Source of the DNA: Bactericera cockerelli
Taxonomy: Eukaryota > Arthropoda > Insecta > Hemiptera > Triozidae
Direction: 5' to 3'
DNA: 64,000 nucleotides
Assembly (NCBI GenBank): GCA_024516035.1
Contig: CM044967.1
Location: 11,330,092 to 11,394,091 of the forward strand
Positions 27,250 to 38,900 of this stretch are shown one piece after another; position 1 is the stretch's first letter; each line of letters begins with the position of its first letter. Below the pieces are notes generated by a model, which saw only the letters and a program-made list of their open reading frames with translations, was not told where the DNA came from and ran no database searches. A program made the translations under genes and the position numbers.

Positions 27250-28295
27250 TTTTCCTTATTATTTGATTAAATTACAAGACCATTAAATTGAATGTAGGAA
27301 TCAGTAATAATAGGTCTTTTGGGTATGTCTTGAGCTCATAGTTAGATAGAGTTGAAGAGCTTTTCAATTTTTCATGCTGCATCAGTGATCTCTGAATTAT
27401 GTTTTATAATACATGTCTAAGTAGATTTAAGAGATATAAAATTAAACTGATTAGTGATTACTGAATTAAAGGCAAACAAGAGGAACTGAAAAAGTGAGGA
27501 GGCTGAAAGGACCTGTAGAACTGCAACTGACTGAGTTGAGGTGAGACTCTGAGAATACAGAATAAGGAAATTGGTTTTTAAATTATGTCGTTCCCGCGTA
27601 GATATCAGCTGCTAATCACATTAATTTTTAGGTTATAAAAATCTAAAAATTGAACATTGCTTCATTTTTAGTGTTTTTCAAAACACACAAACAAACAAAT
27701 AATTGATAACAGTCCAATAACAGTCTACCTACCAGATACAAAAACATGAATGATATAAATAATATCTATTTTACTAACGAAAACAATATTTATTATTCTT
27801 TTATTCATACCTGATAGTTATTCATTATTTCTATTATTCATACCTATATTATATTTTTTTTAATTCCCTTCCCTTGACAAAATAGTGTTTTAAGGTAATG
27901 CTGGCATTATTATTTATTTTATTTTATTTTTTTGGTAGGACTCTTGTCCGGCTGTTTTTTTCCTTTTGGCAACACTGAAATTTTGCACGAAATTCAAATT
28001 TCAAAATTTCAAATTCAAACTATTCAAAGTTGACAAAAAAAACAGAACTTGGTAATTTCTGAAATTCTTTGCACTAGATTAATTATTTCAGTTGAATTGG
28101 AAAAGAAAGCTTCCAAAATATCTGTATTTAGAAAAATTCATTAATTGATATATTATTATTTTGGACATGGTTCGTTGTTTTTCCCTTATCTACTCAAATA
28201 TGCTCAGTCAATTTCAAGTTTTTTCATGTTTACCTAATCAATAGTGCAAAACCATCTGTTACAGAAGAGAAATTTAATTTTCACTGGTTCACAAT
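27250..28295. promoter_or_regulatory. Divergent DNMT1 / centrin intergenic region
   Basis: About 1 kb between the two divergent start codons. It must hold both promoters and 5' UTRs, but I cannot assign a TATA box or initiator with confidence. AT-rich; no open frame of note. Confidence 0.5.
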
Positions 28296-30244
28296 ATGGT
28301 AATTCATTTTTACAGATTTTTTACCAGAACAGTTTTTAACAAATATTGTTACCAACTCAGTGTATGGAAATCAGCTTTTATAACCCATTTTGACATCTCA
28401 CTTCTAGGTATCCCCCCCAAACTGGTGGTAGGCAGTTCAATTATCTTCACAGAGTGGTCCCCTTAGCTTTCATAGTCATAAAATGTCCATTTATAGGATC
28501 AATTATTAAGTTTTAAATTCTAAAATTTCAAGAGCATATAATTAAATAAAATTGTCAAAGTTTTATTTTTCCTGTCTAGCTATGTTCTGATATTCATGTA
28601 CATCTAGTACAACTTCTCACTTTTCTGTTTGTACCAATTAAAATAGACATTAGTTGATGCCATGGTTATTCTGAACATGGTTATTACCTGCTGATGAGAG
28701 CAAAAAAACTCAAAACAGCTCTCCTGGTATGTTCTGGTATTCATGTACATCTAGGGCAAAGTTAATAGAAGGTTTTGTAATACTTCTGTGGTGCTAAGTC
28801 ATAGATTGCATTCTGTGCATTGTGTAAGATAGGGAAAACCAACGCTAAGCTATTACTTAAGTTATTAATGTTGTCTATCAACTTTTCTGTTTATACGGAT
28901 ATCATTTTTAGAGACACTCATTTAATGATAGGCAAAATTTGAAGAGCCCAATAAACATGAATACCTGCCACATTTCAAAAGCATCTATTTGGGAGTTTTA
29001 TCCAGTACCTATTTTGAAAGTAAACCTCACTATGTTAGGTCAATGAATTATTTCTATTCCTGAGACAAATGAGGAATCATTTCCTAACATATGTTATGTA
29101 GTGTGTGATATATGTACCAATTCTTCACTTCACAAATTCCACTCAGAATATAGACCTATTGCTAAACTTCTCCAAGCTGTGATAATCCCTAACCAGTTTA
29201 GTTTTTTTATAGGTACCTTATTTTCTTGTCATTGTACCTATTTATTTAATGTTCTTTCTTTTTTCAGGCCCATTTTCAAAAGTCAAATTCATCCCCAACA
29301 TCATTTACAAACAATAATAGTAACATTCCTAATACATCAGGAGGACCCATGAAAAAACCTTCTGGTCCCAAATTTGAGCTTATGCCTGAGCAAATTGCAG
29401 ATATTCAGGAGGCATTTGCATTATTTGATAAAGAGAATACAGGTTCAATATCTTCAAAAGAATTGAAAATTGCAATGAGAGCTCTTGGTTTTGAGCCAAA
29501 GAAAGAAGAAATTAAAAAAATGATTAGTGAAATAAATAAGGACAATTCTGGATTAATTACCTACAAAGATTTTCTATATCTAGTTACACAGAAAATGGCA
29601 GACAAAGATTCCAAAGAAGAAATTTTGAAAGCATTTAGATTGTTTGATGAAGATAACACTGGGAAAATATCTTTGGCCAACTTAAGAAGTGTTGCTATTG
29701 AATTGGGGGAAAATATAGCTGATGAAGAAATACAGGTAATACATACATCCATTTTAGTATTCAGACTGAGCTGTGGTAAGCTTATGAATTGGGACTTTAA
29801 CATTTAAGATGACACAAAATGAATCTTTAAGTAATGTAAGTGTCCATGTAAACACTAGGGTTAGTAAAAAAAAAAAAATATGAACACAATCTAATGAATT
29901 TACAAACTCATGAGTCTGAGAAATCAGCTTACACAATTTTTCTAGATTTCTTTTTGTTTAGCCAAAGCCAACAACACATAATGGAGTCTACTATGTACCA
30001 AATAAGTCTTGCTCTTACCATCATTGGAACATATTGTTTACAATCAATTACAGAATTTTGGGACATGTTCTGGGGACTTAAAAGCATACTTTGGTTCCTA
30101 TAGACATCTGACACAAAAACAACTTATCTATTATGACCAACCTATCTGTTTTAGGAGATGATAAACGAAGCTGACAAAGATGGGGATGGTGAAATCAATG
30201 AAGAAGAATTTCTACATATTATGAAGAAAACTAGCCTCTACTAA
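28296..30244 (+). CDS. Centrin (EF-hand calcium-binding protein)
   Basis: Centrins are four-EF-hand proteins of centrioles and basal bodies; they also serve in nucleotide-excision repair and mRNA export complexes. Exon 2 (29268-29735) carries EF-hands 1-3 and exon 3 (30155-30244) carries EF-hand 4 ([13 protein letters not shown]) and the family C-terminus KKTSLY. Key blocks: [17 protein letters not shown] and [18 protein letters not shown]. Exon 2 is open upstream of its own ATG at 29349. An ATG sitting directly against a splice donor (28296-28298, then GTAATT) joins it in phase, giving a predicted 186 residues starting [10 protein letters not shown]. If that tiny exon is not used, translation from 29349 gives 159 residues. 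The gene is divergent from DNMT1. Confidence 0.9.
28575..28760 (-). repeat. Dispersed repeat, family F
   Basis: Contains ACTTCTCACTTTTCTGTTTG, GCTGATGAGAGC and GTATGTTCTGGTATTCATGT, the reverse complement of the 50653 copy. In centrin intron 1. Confidence 0.7.
28765..28885. mobile_element. Decayed copy of the 52.7-kb palindromic MITE
   Basis: AATACTTCTGTGGTGCTAAG and GTGTAAGATAGGGAAAACC match the inverted sequence at 52669-52802. In centrin intron 1. Confidence 0.6.
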
Positions 30245-30256
30245 AATTAAACTAAT

Positions 30257-30345
30257 GATTAGTAAAGATAATAAACCTGGAGATGGTGAAGTCAATTAAG
30301 AAAAAAAATCTGCATTTTATGAAGTAAACTAGTCTTCAGTACAAT
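30257..30345 (+). pseudogene. Decayed tandem copy of the last centrin exon
   Basis: Thirteen bases after the centrin stop, the sequence repeats the terminal exon in degenerate form. GGAGATGGTGAAGTCAATTA parallels the EF-hand 4 loop and TTTTATGAAGTAAACTAGTC parallels the KKTS end. In-frame stops replace glutamate and lysine codons, so it is non-coding and would lie in the 3' UTR. Confidence 0.7.
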
Positions 30346-32597
30346 TAAAATTATGTTTATAGGAAAAATCAACTCAATTAAATCTTCATCACACCTTGTT
30401 GACTGTTTTTGTAGCAGAGTGGTTGTTTATTTATGTAAAAAATACAATTTGATGGCTTGCTTTACAACTTTAGATAATTATTATTTTACAGCTTCTGAAG
30501 GTAAATGCTCTTATTAAAGTTCCATTGTACCTATCTCGACAACTTTGCTACAAAAACAACTGAAGGAATGTCAATACCTCAGTCCATAACTTTGCTGTTA
30601 GATAATAATTACTGAAGGTGATCAAAGTAATGAACTCTGAGCTAGAACATGTAGAACTTGGCTGTTTTCTGTTGCTTTTATTCAGTTTTTTGTTACTTTT
30701 ATTCACAGTTTTCCTATTTTGTTTATAAATCTCCAATATGTTAAAATCTTTCCAACAGGAGCGCAAGTTAGATTTCCTTCAGTCATGTAATGTGCTTAGT
30801 TTGTAAACAGTGACTGATATCAAAATTCTTTCAAAGTAAAACAGTTCCAAACTGTTGCACGGATATCAATATTCTTTCAAAGACAAACAGTTCAAGACTT
30901 GCATTTATTGTGCCAGATTACCATTTATTTATAGTATTTGTTTAATCAATTTTTATTTTATTTTTTATGTGTGTGCAATTTTTTTCATTTTAGGAAATTA
31001 GGGTTAAATGTTCCATTACTTGTGAAAATTATTATGAACATGACATGTAAATTGTAATAGGAATTTGTGTGATTTTCTAACCAGTTTATTAAGAAATAAA
31101 TAGTGGGTTTGATAACACACAAAGGGAAATTTAGGGAGGTGAAGATGGAAAATGAAAATTGGTAGATACTAAACAATTTTCCTCTGCTGAGTCACAAATG
31201 ATTTTGGTTTCCATTGTTCACTTCCAAGTTAACATTTTGGTCAAAAGATAACATAGGGCACACTTTGATCAATGTATTTCTTTGCGTCCTGCTACAAGAG
31301 TGGTTGTATCTCTATACAAGCTACAATAAGACACAAAGCTAGATGAAAGAAATGTTACACAAATTTTGGTAAGAAAACAATGTCATATATTTCCAAATAT
31401 GTAATAAAAAAAAATATATAAAACGACTAAATTAAGAATTAACAATATAATGACCACGTAAAAAACAAATAGATTGTGAGAATTTTTCAACTCATAAAAA
31501 GGTAACAATACTTTCCCTGTCTCAACCTCTATCTATGTGAAACTGTCACTGAACTAGGGGGTTGTCCAAATGCAAGAATGCTTGATGTGTTCAGAAAATT
31601 TTTCCCAAGCACAGAGCCCAATTTATACTATCTTTAATTCAATTGCACCCATTAAGCAAATGATCTCTTTGTCACCAAATGTATAATTTTTAATTATTAT
31701 TTTATAGTCTCGACACAATATTGAAGGTATTTATTTATATTTCATGGTAAATAAAATCACAATATTCATACAATTTTTGAAAAGTAAAACTAATATTCCT
31801 ATTTATTTGTTTCTTGGTAACATATTATTATAGATGACATAATTAGGTAAGTGAAAAAATATTTAAAAAGGTATTCAATCTTAAAAAAAGAAATTAAAAC
31901 TCATTAGAAACTATAGGTTTGATTTCTCGAAATGTTACTCTTTAATATTATTATTTATTTTGTCAACAAACTAACAAAAAATAGGTATATCTCAAAAATC
32001 TCATTTTCAAGATGAATACATCCTGCCATAATTAAATGAAATTTTGATTTTTAGGTCACCGACTTTAATGCCACAGAGGAATTGTTTAGGCATAACAGAT
32101 GACTTGCGATATTAATTCTTAAATGTATCATGTTCATAAAATTAAACCACTTTAATACAAAAATAGAAATTATAATAACATTGGAAAATTCTAAAAATAA
32201 AATAAATCTAAATACAATACACCAAGTAATTCCCAGAACCCAAAGACTAAAAGAAAAAGAAGGAGAGAAAAAATAAACAAATGAAATAGTATGATATGTA
32301 TTGTAGTTCGTAGTAATAGTACTACTTAGATTTTTATGCATGAAATCTCCAGGAGAGGAGCCTGCCAAGGTTAATTTTTTATTTGTTTTCGTGTTGACTT
32401 TACAATGTTCTCACTCTGGACCTCATGAACAAGAAGTGGGGTACACAGTAACAAGGGACAAAATTAATAAAATATTTCTGCAAACTTTCTTCTGTACATA
32501 TCGCAAATAACTAAAATATTTGGCCTCTTCTAAAGTCTGTGTGCAGTTTTAAATGGAATTGTATCTGTGTCTATAACCCAACCCATAAACATTTAAA
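30346..32597. other. Intergenic region between convergent centrin and SCPx
   Basis: AT-rich, with several A/T runs. I see no conserved open frame, RNA gene or clear element beyond the centrin exon remnant at its left edge. Confidence 0.5.
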
Positions 32598-32780
32598 CAG
32601 AGTTCACAGAAAGTCCCGGAACGAATGGATATTTTTAAATGGCAAAAGATGAAAGTTGAATTTTTCAATGTTTTGTCCAATTTTCGCCCCCGTCATTCAT
32701 TATCAGTTGAAAAGTATTATTTTTTTATAAATATAAAACAGGATCTAAAATTTTGATTACAAAAAGAAAACGAAAATTTC
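32598..32780. mobile_element. Fragment of the foldback element
   Basis: CAGAGTTCACAGAAAGTCCC followed by GGAACGAATGG and ATGTTTTGTCCAATTTTCGC matches one arm of the element at 13559-14356. Confidence 0.65.
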
Positions 32781-32990
32781 CAAATTTTTAGTTCTAATTA
32801 ATTAGACCGAAATTGGTAACAAAACGTTGTAATGTACGTCAATCCTAACTTGCTGCTTATCTCCTACTTCTTTTTATTTAAGGAAAATCCTATGAGCCAT
32901 TATTATTAGTGCTTAAAAAAAAGTCCAAAAGGAGATTCAATCAATGTACCTAAACTTGATTTTATATAGCATAAAAGCTCCTTTGTGTTT

Positions 32991-35900
32991 TCACAGTTTG
33001 CTTCGAAGCAATTCAATCTTAGCCCCAGCTTGTTTCTGCAATTTTGTTAGTTTTAGAGCAAGACCCATGTTCCCTTGAATTTTCAACTTGTTCTGGAAAA
33101 AAGCTTTCTGAGGGTCCAGCTTGCCAGAGATAAGGTCTATAATATCTGCATCATTCACAATCAGTATCACTTCGGGCTTTTCTGAAATATGAATTACAAG
33201 GTAATATGAATTTGACATGAAAGTAAAAAAAAGGTTATCATATTTGTGATATGACAATTACACAAACAGATATCACTTTACTGAATTTGGGACTCGAACT
33301 ACTGACCTCCGATCGTAATCGGAGTCCGCCTTATCGACCGAGCTATTGAGGTCGGTGATATAAGTAAAATTGTGGTGATTCAAGGATAATAATACAAATA
33401 TTGATTCTGAAATATTAATGAGTTTCAGAAGAAAGAGGCCACTTTGAAATTCTAAAGATATGCTACACCTTGGTTAAAGAGAATGCGACATGAAATATAT
33501 TCAAAAGTTATGAGATTTTTGTAGATGCCGTAAATTTAAACACTGTTTACACGACATTTTTCAAAGTGTGTGTATTTTAATACTAAAACCCTGTTTCCGA
33601 AATAAATTTCAAAGTTGGTTTTTCTAGTGCGGTAATATTATTTACCTTGGTCCAATTGTAGGTAATTTCCCTTTGCAGACTTAAGTATTGATTATCCATT
33701 CGACCTGACTATCTCCACTGGTCCATTTCTTACTTCGAATGCATAAACTCCACGAAAACCTGAGAACAAGAATACATGTTTGACAAATAATGTGAAGATC
33801 TCAGATTACATGGACAGTTTTGCAGATACTCGTTCTTTGTTTTTAAACCTATATCTTGTCAACATGATAAGAACGTGTTCTGTGACAAATTAAAACCTAG
33901 AAAAGGTTCAGGATTGTGAACTTGCCGAACAAGCTAGACCAAACGTGCGTTACAGAGGTTCTTGATAAAAACGGTAACGTATATCTCAAAGACAAAACAC
34001 TTCCTTAAAATCACTGCCGAGAGGAAGCGTGCTTTATACAGAGTGTTCCATTTAATGTAGTCAATTTTCTCTAGCCCTGTTGGGAAAATATTAAAATTTC
34101 AGTCACCTTCAACCAGATTTTCATCAAGTCAATTTTCTCTAGCCCTGTTGGGAAAATATTAAAATTTCAGTAACCTTCAACCAGATTTTCATCATCATCA
34201 TTCATGGCTGTCTCCAGATGTTTGAACATGCTGTGGCACTTAAAAATACTTGGATCCTCAGCAAAGTTAGAAGCAGCTACAGGATTCTGGCGGATTTGAG
34301 CATGGGCGGCCTTGGGTCTGTAAGGACACAAAAATCGAAAAGTTTATTTGGAGTTATTGAGAACAACATCCCCAAATTATCATTAATTTTGCTTTTCAAG
34401 TGTTGCGAAATAGCAAGACTTGGTAAGCACAGTAAGCAGTGATGTAATAAAGTTAAGTACATGGTTTAAGAATGACATAGCTGCATTGGCCAATACTAGT
34501 CAAATTATTGAGAGAAAAAAATGGATATAATTTCCAGCTTCTAAAAATTTGTGATAGATATCACAAAACCCTTAAAACCATGATGATACATTAGGATTAA
34601 CTATCTACTGTTTGATTTTGTAGATTATTACAAACTTTTATTAATGTTGAAAAACCACGAATAGAACCTTACCTATGTGCTGATGGGAAGCCCAGTCGGT
34701 AGATGCCTACAATACACGCTCCTCCCAGACCTAGATTGTGCTGAAGTCCTAACCTTGCATTCGGCACTTGCCTCTTGCCTGCTTCTCCCCTGAGTTGCCA
34801 GCATAGCTCTGCACACTGTGCAAGACCTTAAAAAAAAATATTTATATAATTCAGCAAAAACCTAATAAACAATTATGTAAATAATTAAACATATACTTAA
34901 AGGTAGATCCTTAAAAAATATTTTAAATTTGATAAAAAAAAAAAAAAAAAACTTAAGTAGACTTTTGGTTCATAGACGTTTTTTCCATTCCATTATAAAT
35001 AAAATTTGGATTTTTTGTGAAAAAGCTCAACTTTTAAAAATTCCAACAGCTTTAGTGGCCCTTTTACAAATTCTCATGAATTGGTACACATCTCGGCTAA
35101 TCTGTACAGTAGAAAAAAACTACGGACGATTTAGTCTTTTAGTTTGAAATTCGGCCATAAAGTTTTTTGACAAAAAGTAGTCTACTACCATGATTCAGTG
35201 CCAGTCAAAAGTAGTAAGACCGGGCAAATGGTTTTGCGGCGAACAGAGTAGAAATTTAAATTACATGATGTTTAATTTAACACAAGATATAAAGATACAC
35301 ATGGGTTGAACCCGTAAATTTGTTTTTTTTTTGTGTTATTTAACATACCCGTGGCTCCTAAGGGATGTCCTTTAGAAATGAGTCCTCCACTTGGGTTCAC
35401 CACATGTTTGCCACCGTAGGTATTGGCACCTGAATCAATAAATTCTCCTGCCTTTCCCACAGGACAAAGACCAAGGGCCTCATAAGTTATCAACTCATTT
35501 GCAGAGAAACAGTCATGAAGTTCTATGACATCAATGTCTGATGGATTCACTTTAGTTTTTGCATAGACTTTGTCAGCAGCGGCTTTGGTCATGTCAAATC
35601 CAACCTGTTCATATGAAGTATAAAATAACAATTATTAAAGAGCGTTTTAAAAAATGAGAGGGGGTGGGGGTTTAATTGATCTAATAGTACAGCAATTAGC
35701 AAGCAGTGGCAATTGGCATTTGGTAGCAAAAATATAAAAGAGGGCTCAATCTTTTGCAGCCTAGTCTTGACAATTGCAATACAAAGTTAGGGGTCTTGAG
35801 GAATTAATACCACAGCTTCAGTTTTGTATGAGTGTGTTAACAAAATGAACAATTTAAATGATAGACAAGGAAATTGATAGTTTACTTATGATCATGTCTA

Positions 35901-38900
35901 ACCTTTGTTCTTTTCCTTTTCTTCTAGGATTTTTTTCCCCCTGCATGTTTGATATTTCGTAATTTCATGAGCGACTTTGGTTTTGTGTCTTCCTTGCGAC
36001 GCGCAAATAATAATAATAATATCGCCTTAATTATACTGCCCGATAAGGACTATTCAAGTCCCATTATTCCAGCAGTAAGCCCAAGACATATTATTATGTG
36101 TTAAAAATCCCAAATGGGAGGATAACTTGTCATGTCCCGGCTGGGTTTCGAACCCACGACCTCTGGAACCTCTGGATTCACAGAGTGCCGCCTTTACCAC
36201 TGAGCTACCGGGACAGACTTGAGAAATACCAAATGGACTCTAACAAAAATTCTGTACATAACATAGTTGACTAATATTGTAGACAGTGCAATATTACCAA
36301 TTTGATACAGCTGTCACTATTGAATGTGCTCGGGGTGTCAGTGGCCATTTCAAGTCCAACAATTTCGACCGCATTCGCCTCCAGTCCATAGCGCCTCACG
36401 AAATCTTCACTTGCCAAAATAGCGGCGGCAGCTCCATCTGACGTAGGGCAACACTGGAGTTTAGTCAGGGGGCCAAAAATGCGAGGTGATTTCATAATCT
36501 GCTCCAGAGAGTACTCTGCTTGGAACTGAGAGTACCTGAAATTTTTACAAATTATATCCTCTACTACACTAAAATACTTTGCCAAAACGTCCTTATGATG
36601 TATAGCAAAGTCTTTTTTTTTTTTTTTTTTTTTAAAAAGCTTTATTAGGAGGACAAACAGGCAACAGTATATAATTAAGAAAAGAAAGGAAAAAAAAAAA
36701 AAACAACAATGACAAAATGAATAAGTTAAAAAAGAAAAAAGAAAATAACAATAATGTCCTACCTAAAGGGCGGGGTTATTGCCTGTGGCAATCTCTTCCA
36801 CCCAACCCTTTCTTCTGCGTCCAATGATTCAATTCAGGTTTCATCTGTATTATTCAGTAGGGAACCTCCAATTGCTGGGAACTACAGAAGCTATCATTGA
36901 TCATACCAACTTGAGTTGAAACCACACATATTTTTACTTCTAATGGTTGAATAAATATGCACATCACATGTAGTACCAGCTACCCACATTAACCTCACCC
37001 AGCCTTGGTAAGTCTCAAGTGTGGGAAAAGTCTGAATTTTCTGTGTGAAAAGTCTGCTCCAACCAGGAATCGAACTCAGGATCTGTGGACTACGGGCAGT
37101 AGTTACAACCGTTACGCCAAGGAGGCTAGCGTAACGTTAGTGGCGTACCTTGTATTATTTTGGTAATAATCTGAGGTCAATTCATTTTTATTTCAGGCAT
37201 GTGTTAAGGCTTAGCGGCCCTACTAATTCACCAATACGAACCAGAGTAAAGTTTTGAATGATATTGAACAATTGGTTAAACCATTCTTAAAATAAAATAT
37301 TAACACATGTTCAAATTCTAAAACTTACGGATTGTTTGTAGAATGTAGGTGATTCTTATAGGCAATTTTAGCAAAGTGTTCCTCCTTGGTACCATAGAGT
37401 TTCATGTGTTCAAGTCCAGCATTCCCAAACATTTGAGCTGTGATGGGTGAAGTGTCTAGGCCTGCAATGTTGATCATAGCTTCCACGTGCTTTTCAATGG
37501 GATTAGCTCTGTCTTGGTACTGAAAGAACAGAAGAGGCAATGATAAAGCTAGAATTATTTTATTTCTATAAATTCTAGGTAGGTACGAGTATATATAAAA
37601 AGAAAAATCATGATGGTAATAGTACATATTAGAATAATTGAAAACGCTTATGTGGGATACCTACAAAAACATTGTGATTGAACCTTCCTGGCCACATCTT
37701 TCTAAATTAAGTAATGACTTTACACTATTATTATTATTATCTGATCTGGTTTGCAGGGTTTTCAGTGAAACCCTAACAATTAACACTGCAACCTAATTAG
37801 ATCTATTGTGACTAGTTAAAACTTTACACTATATGGTACCATATGATTGATGGGTTATATTATTCATTATCATGTTGAATTTTCGACCTAATGGCTTGTT
37901 TTTTTCCTCATGTGTAATTATTATTATTTTTATTTTAAATAATTCCTAGAAATCAGCTGTACTTGTAAGAAAACATTTCTAAATGGTGTTTGAGGTCATC
38001 CTTTTACAATTTTCATGTTTCTATTTTATAATGACCTGTTATCTTTAGTGACTGGTAGTCTGGTGCACTGGCAGTCAAGTAGATAACGCACTAGTCTAGT
38101 AAAGGTGATTTCATGTATGAATTTTTCCTCATTAATTAGAGTTAGTGACCTATTAATAATAAGACACCGAGGGTAAGGTGATAGATAATGCTTTGAGCAT
38201 TAACTACTTACTTCTGGTGGTTACCTTCCACTAAAGAGTATTCTTATTTTTTTAATCTTTTCTCAAAACTGCTTACCCTTAAGGTGACTTTAAACAACCC
38301 CCACTTCTCCAAGAGGCATATGAACCATTAGAATGTTATTTTGTATCACTAAATTTGCTACATAAGAAGTTGTGGAGGAAATAAAACAAGTTCTACCTTA
38401 GCACCTAAAGACCCCCTCTCCATTTTCTCAAAGCCAAAAGCAAGGGTACAGTCTGATCCAGACTCAATGAATTGTTTGGCCAACATGAGAGCAGAAGACC
38501 CAGTAGAACAATTGTTGTTCACATTGAACACTGGAACACCAGTCATCCCAATTTGATACAGTGCTCTTTGCCCACATGTGGAATCTCCTGTGAATAGATA
38601 GAAAAATGCAATTATTATTTTTCATATGTATACTCGTATGTAAATTAGAAGTCACTTATAGTAACATTTTATATAGTACTTACTCAACCAGTTTGTACTA
38701 TCTTCCTCATGAAGTCCTCTTCTTTATAAAGTGAGTTACCGGAGACAAACCCATTGATATTATGATACTTTCATAAAATAAGTATTCAAAATGTAACTTT
38801 TGAACCTTTGTTTATTGTCACTCATGAGTCCAACTACACAAACAGACAAACACCTAAAACCTGGAACTACACATTTAAGAATCAAGAAAGAGGATTTTAA

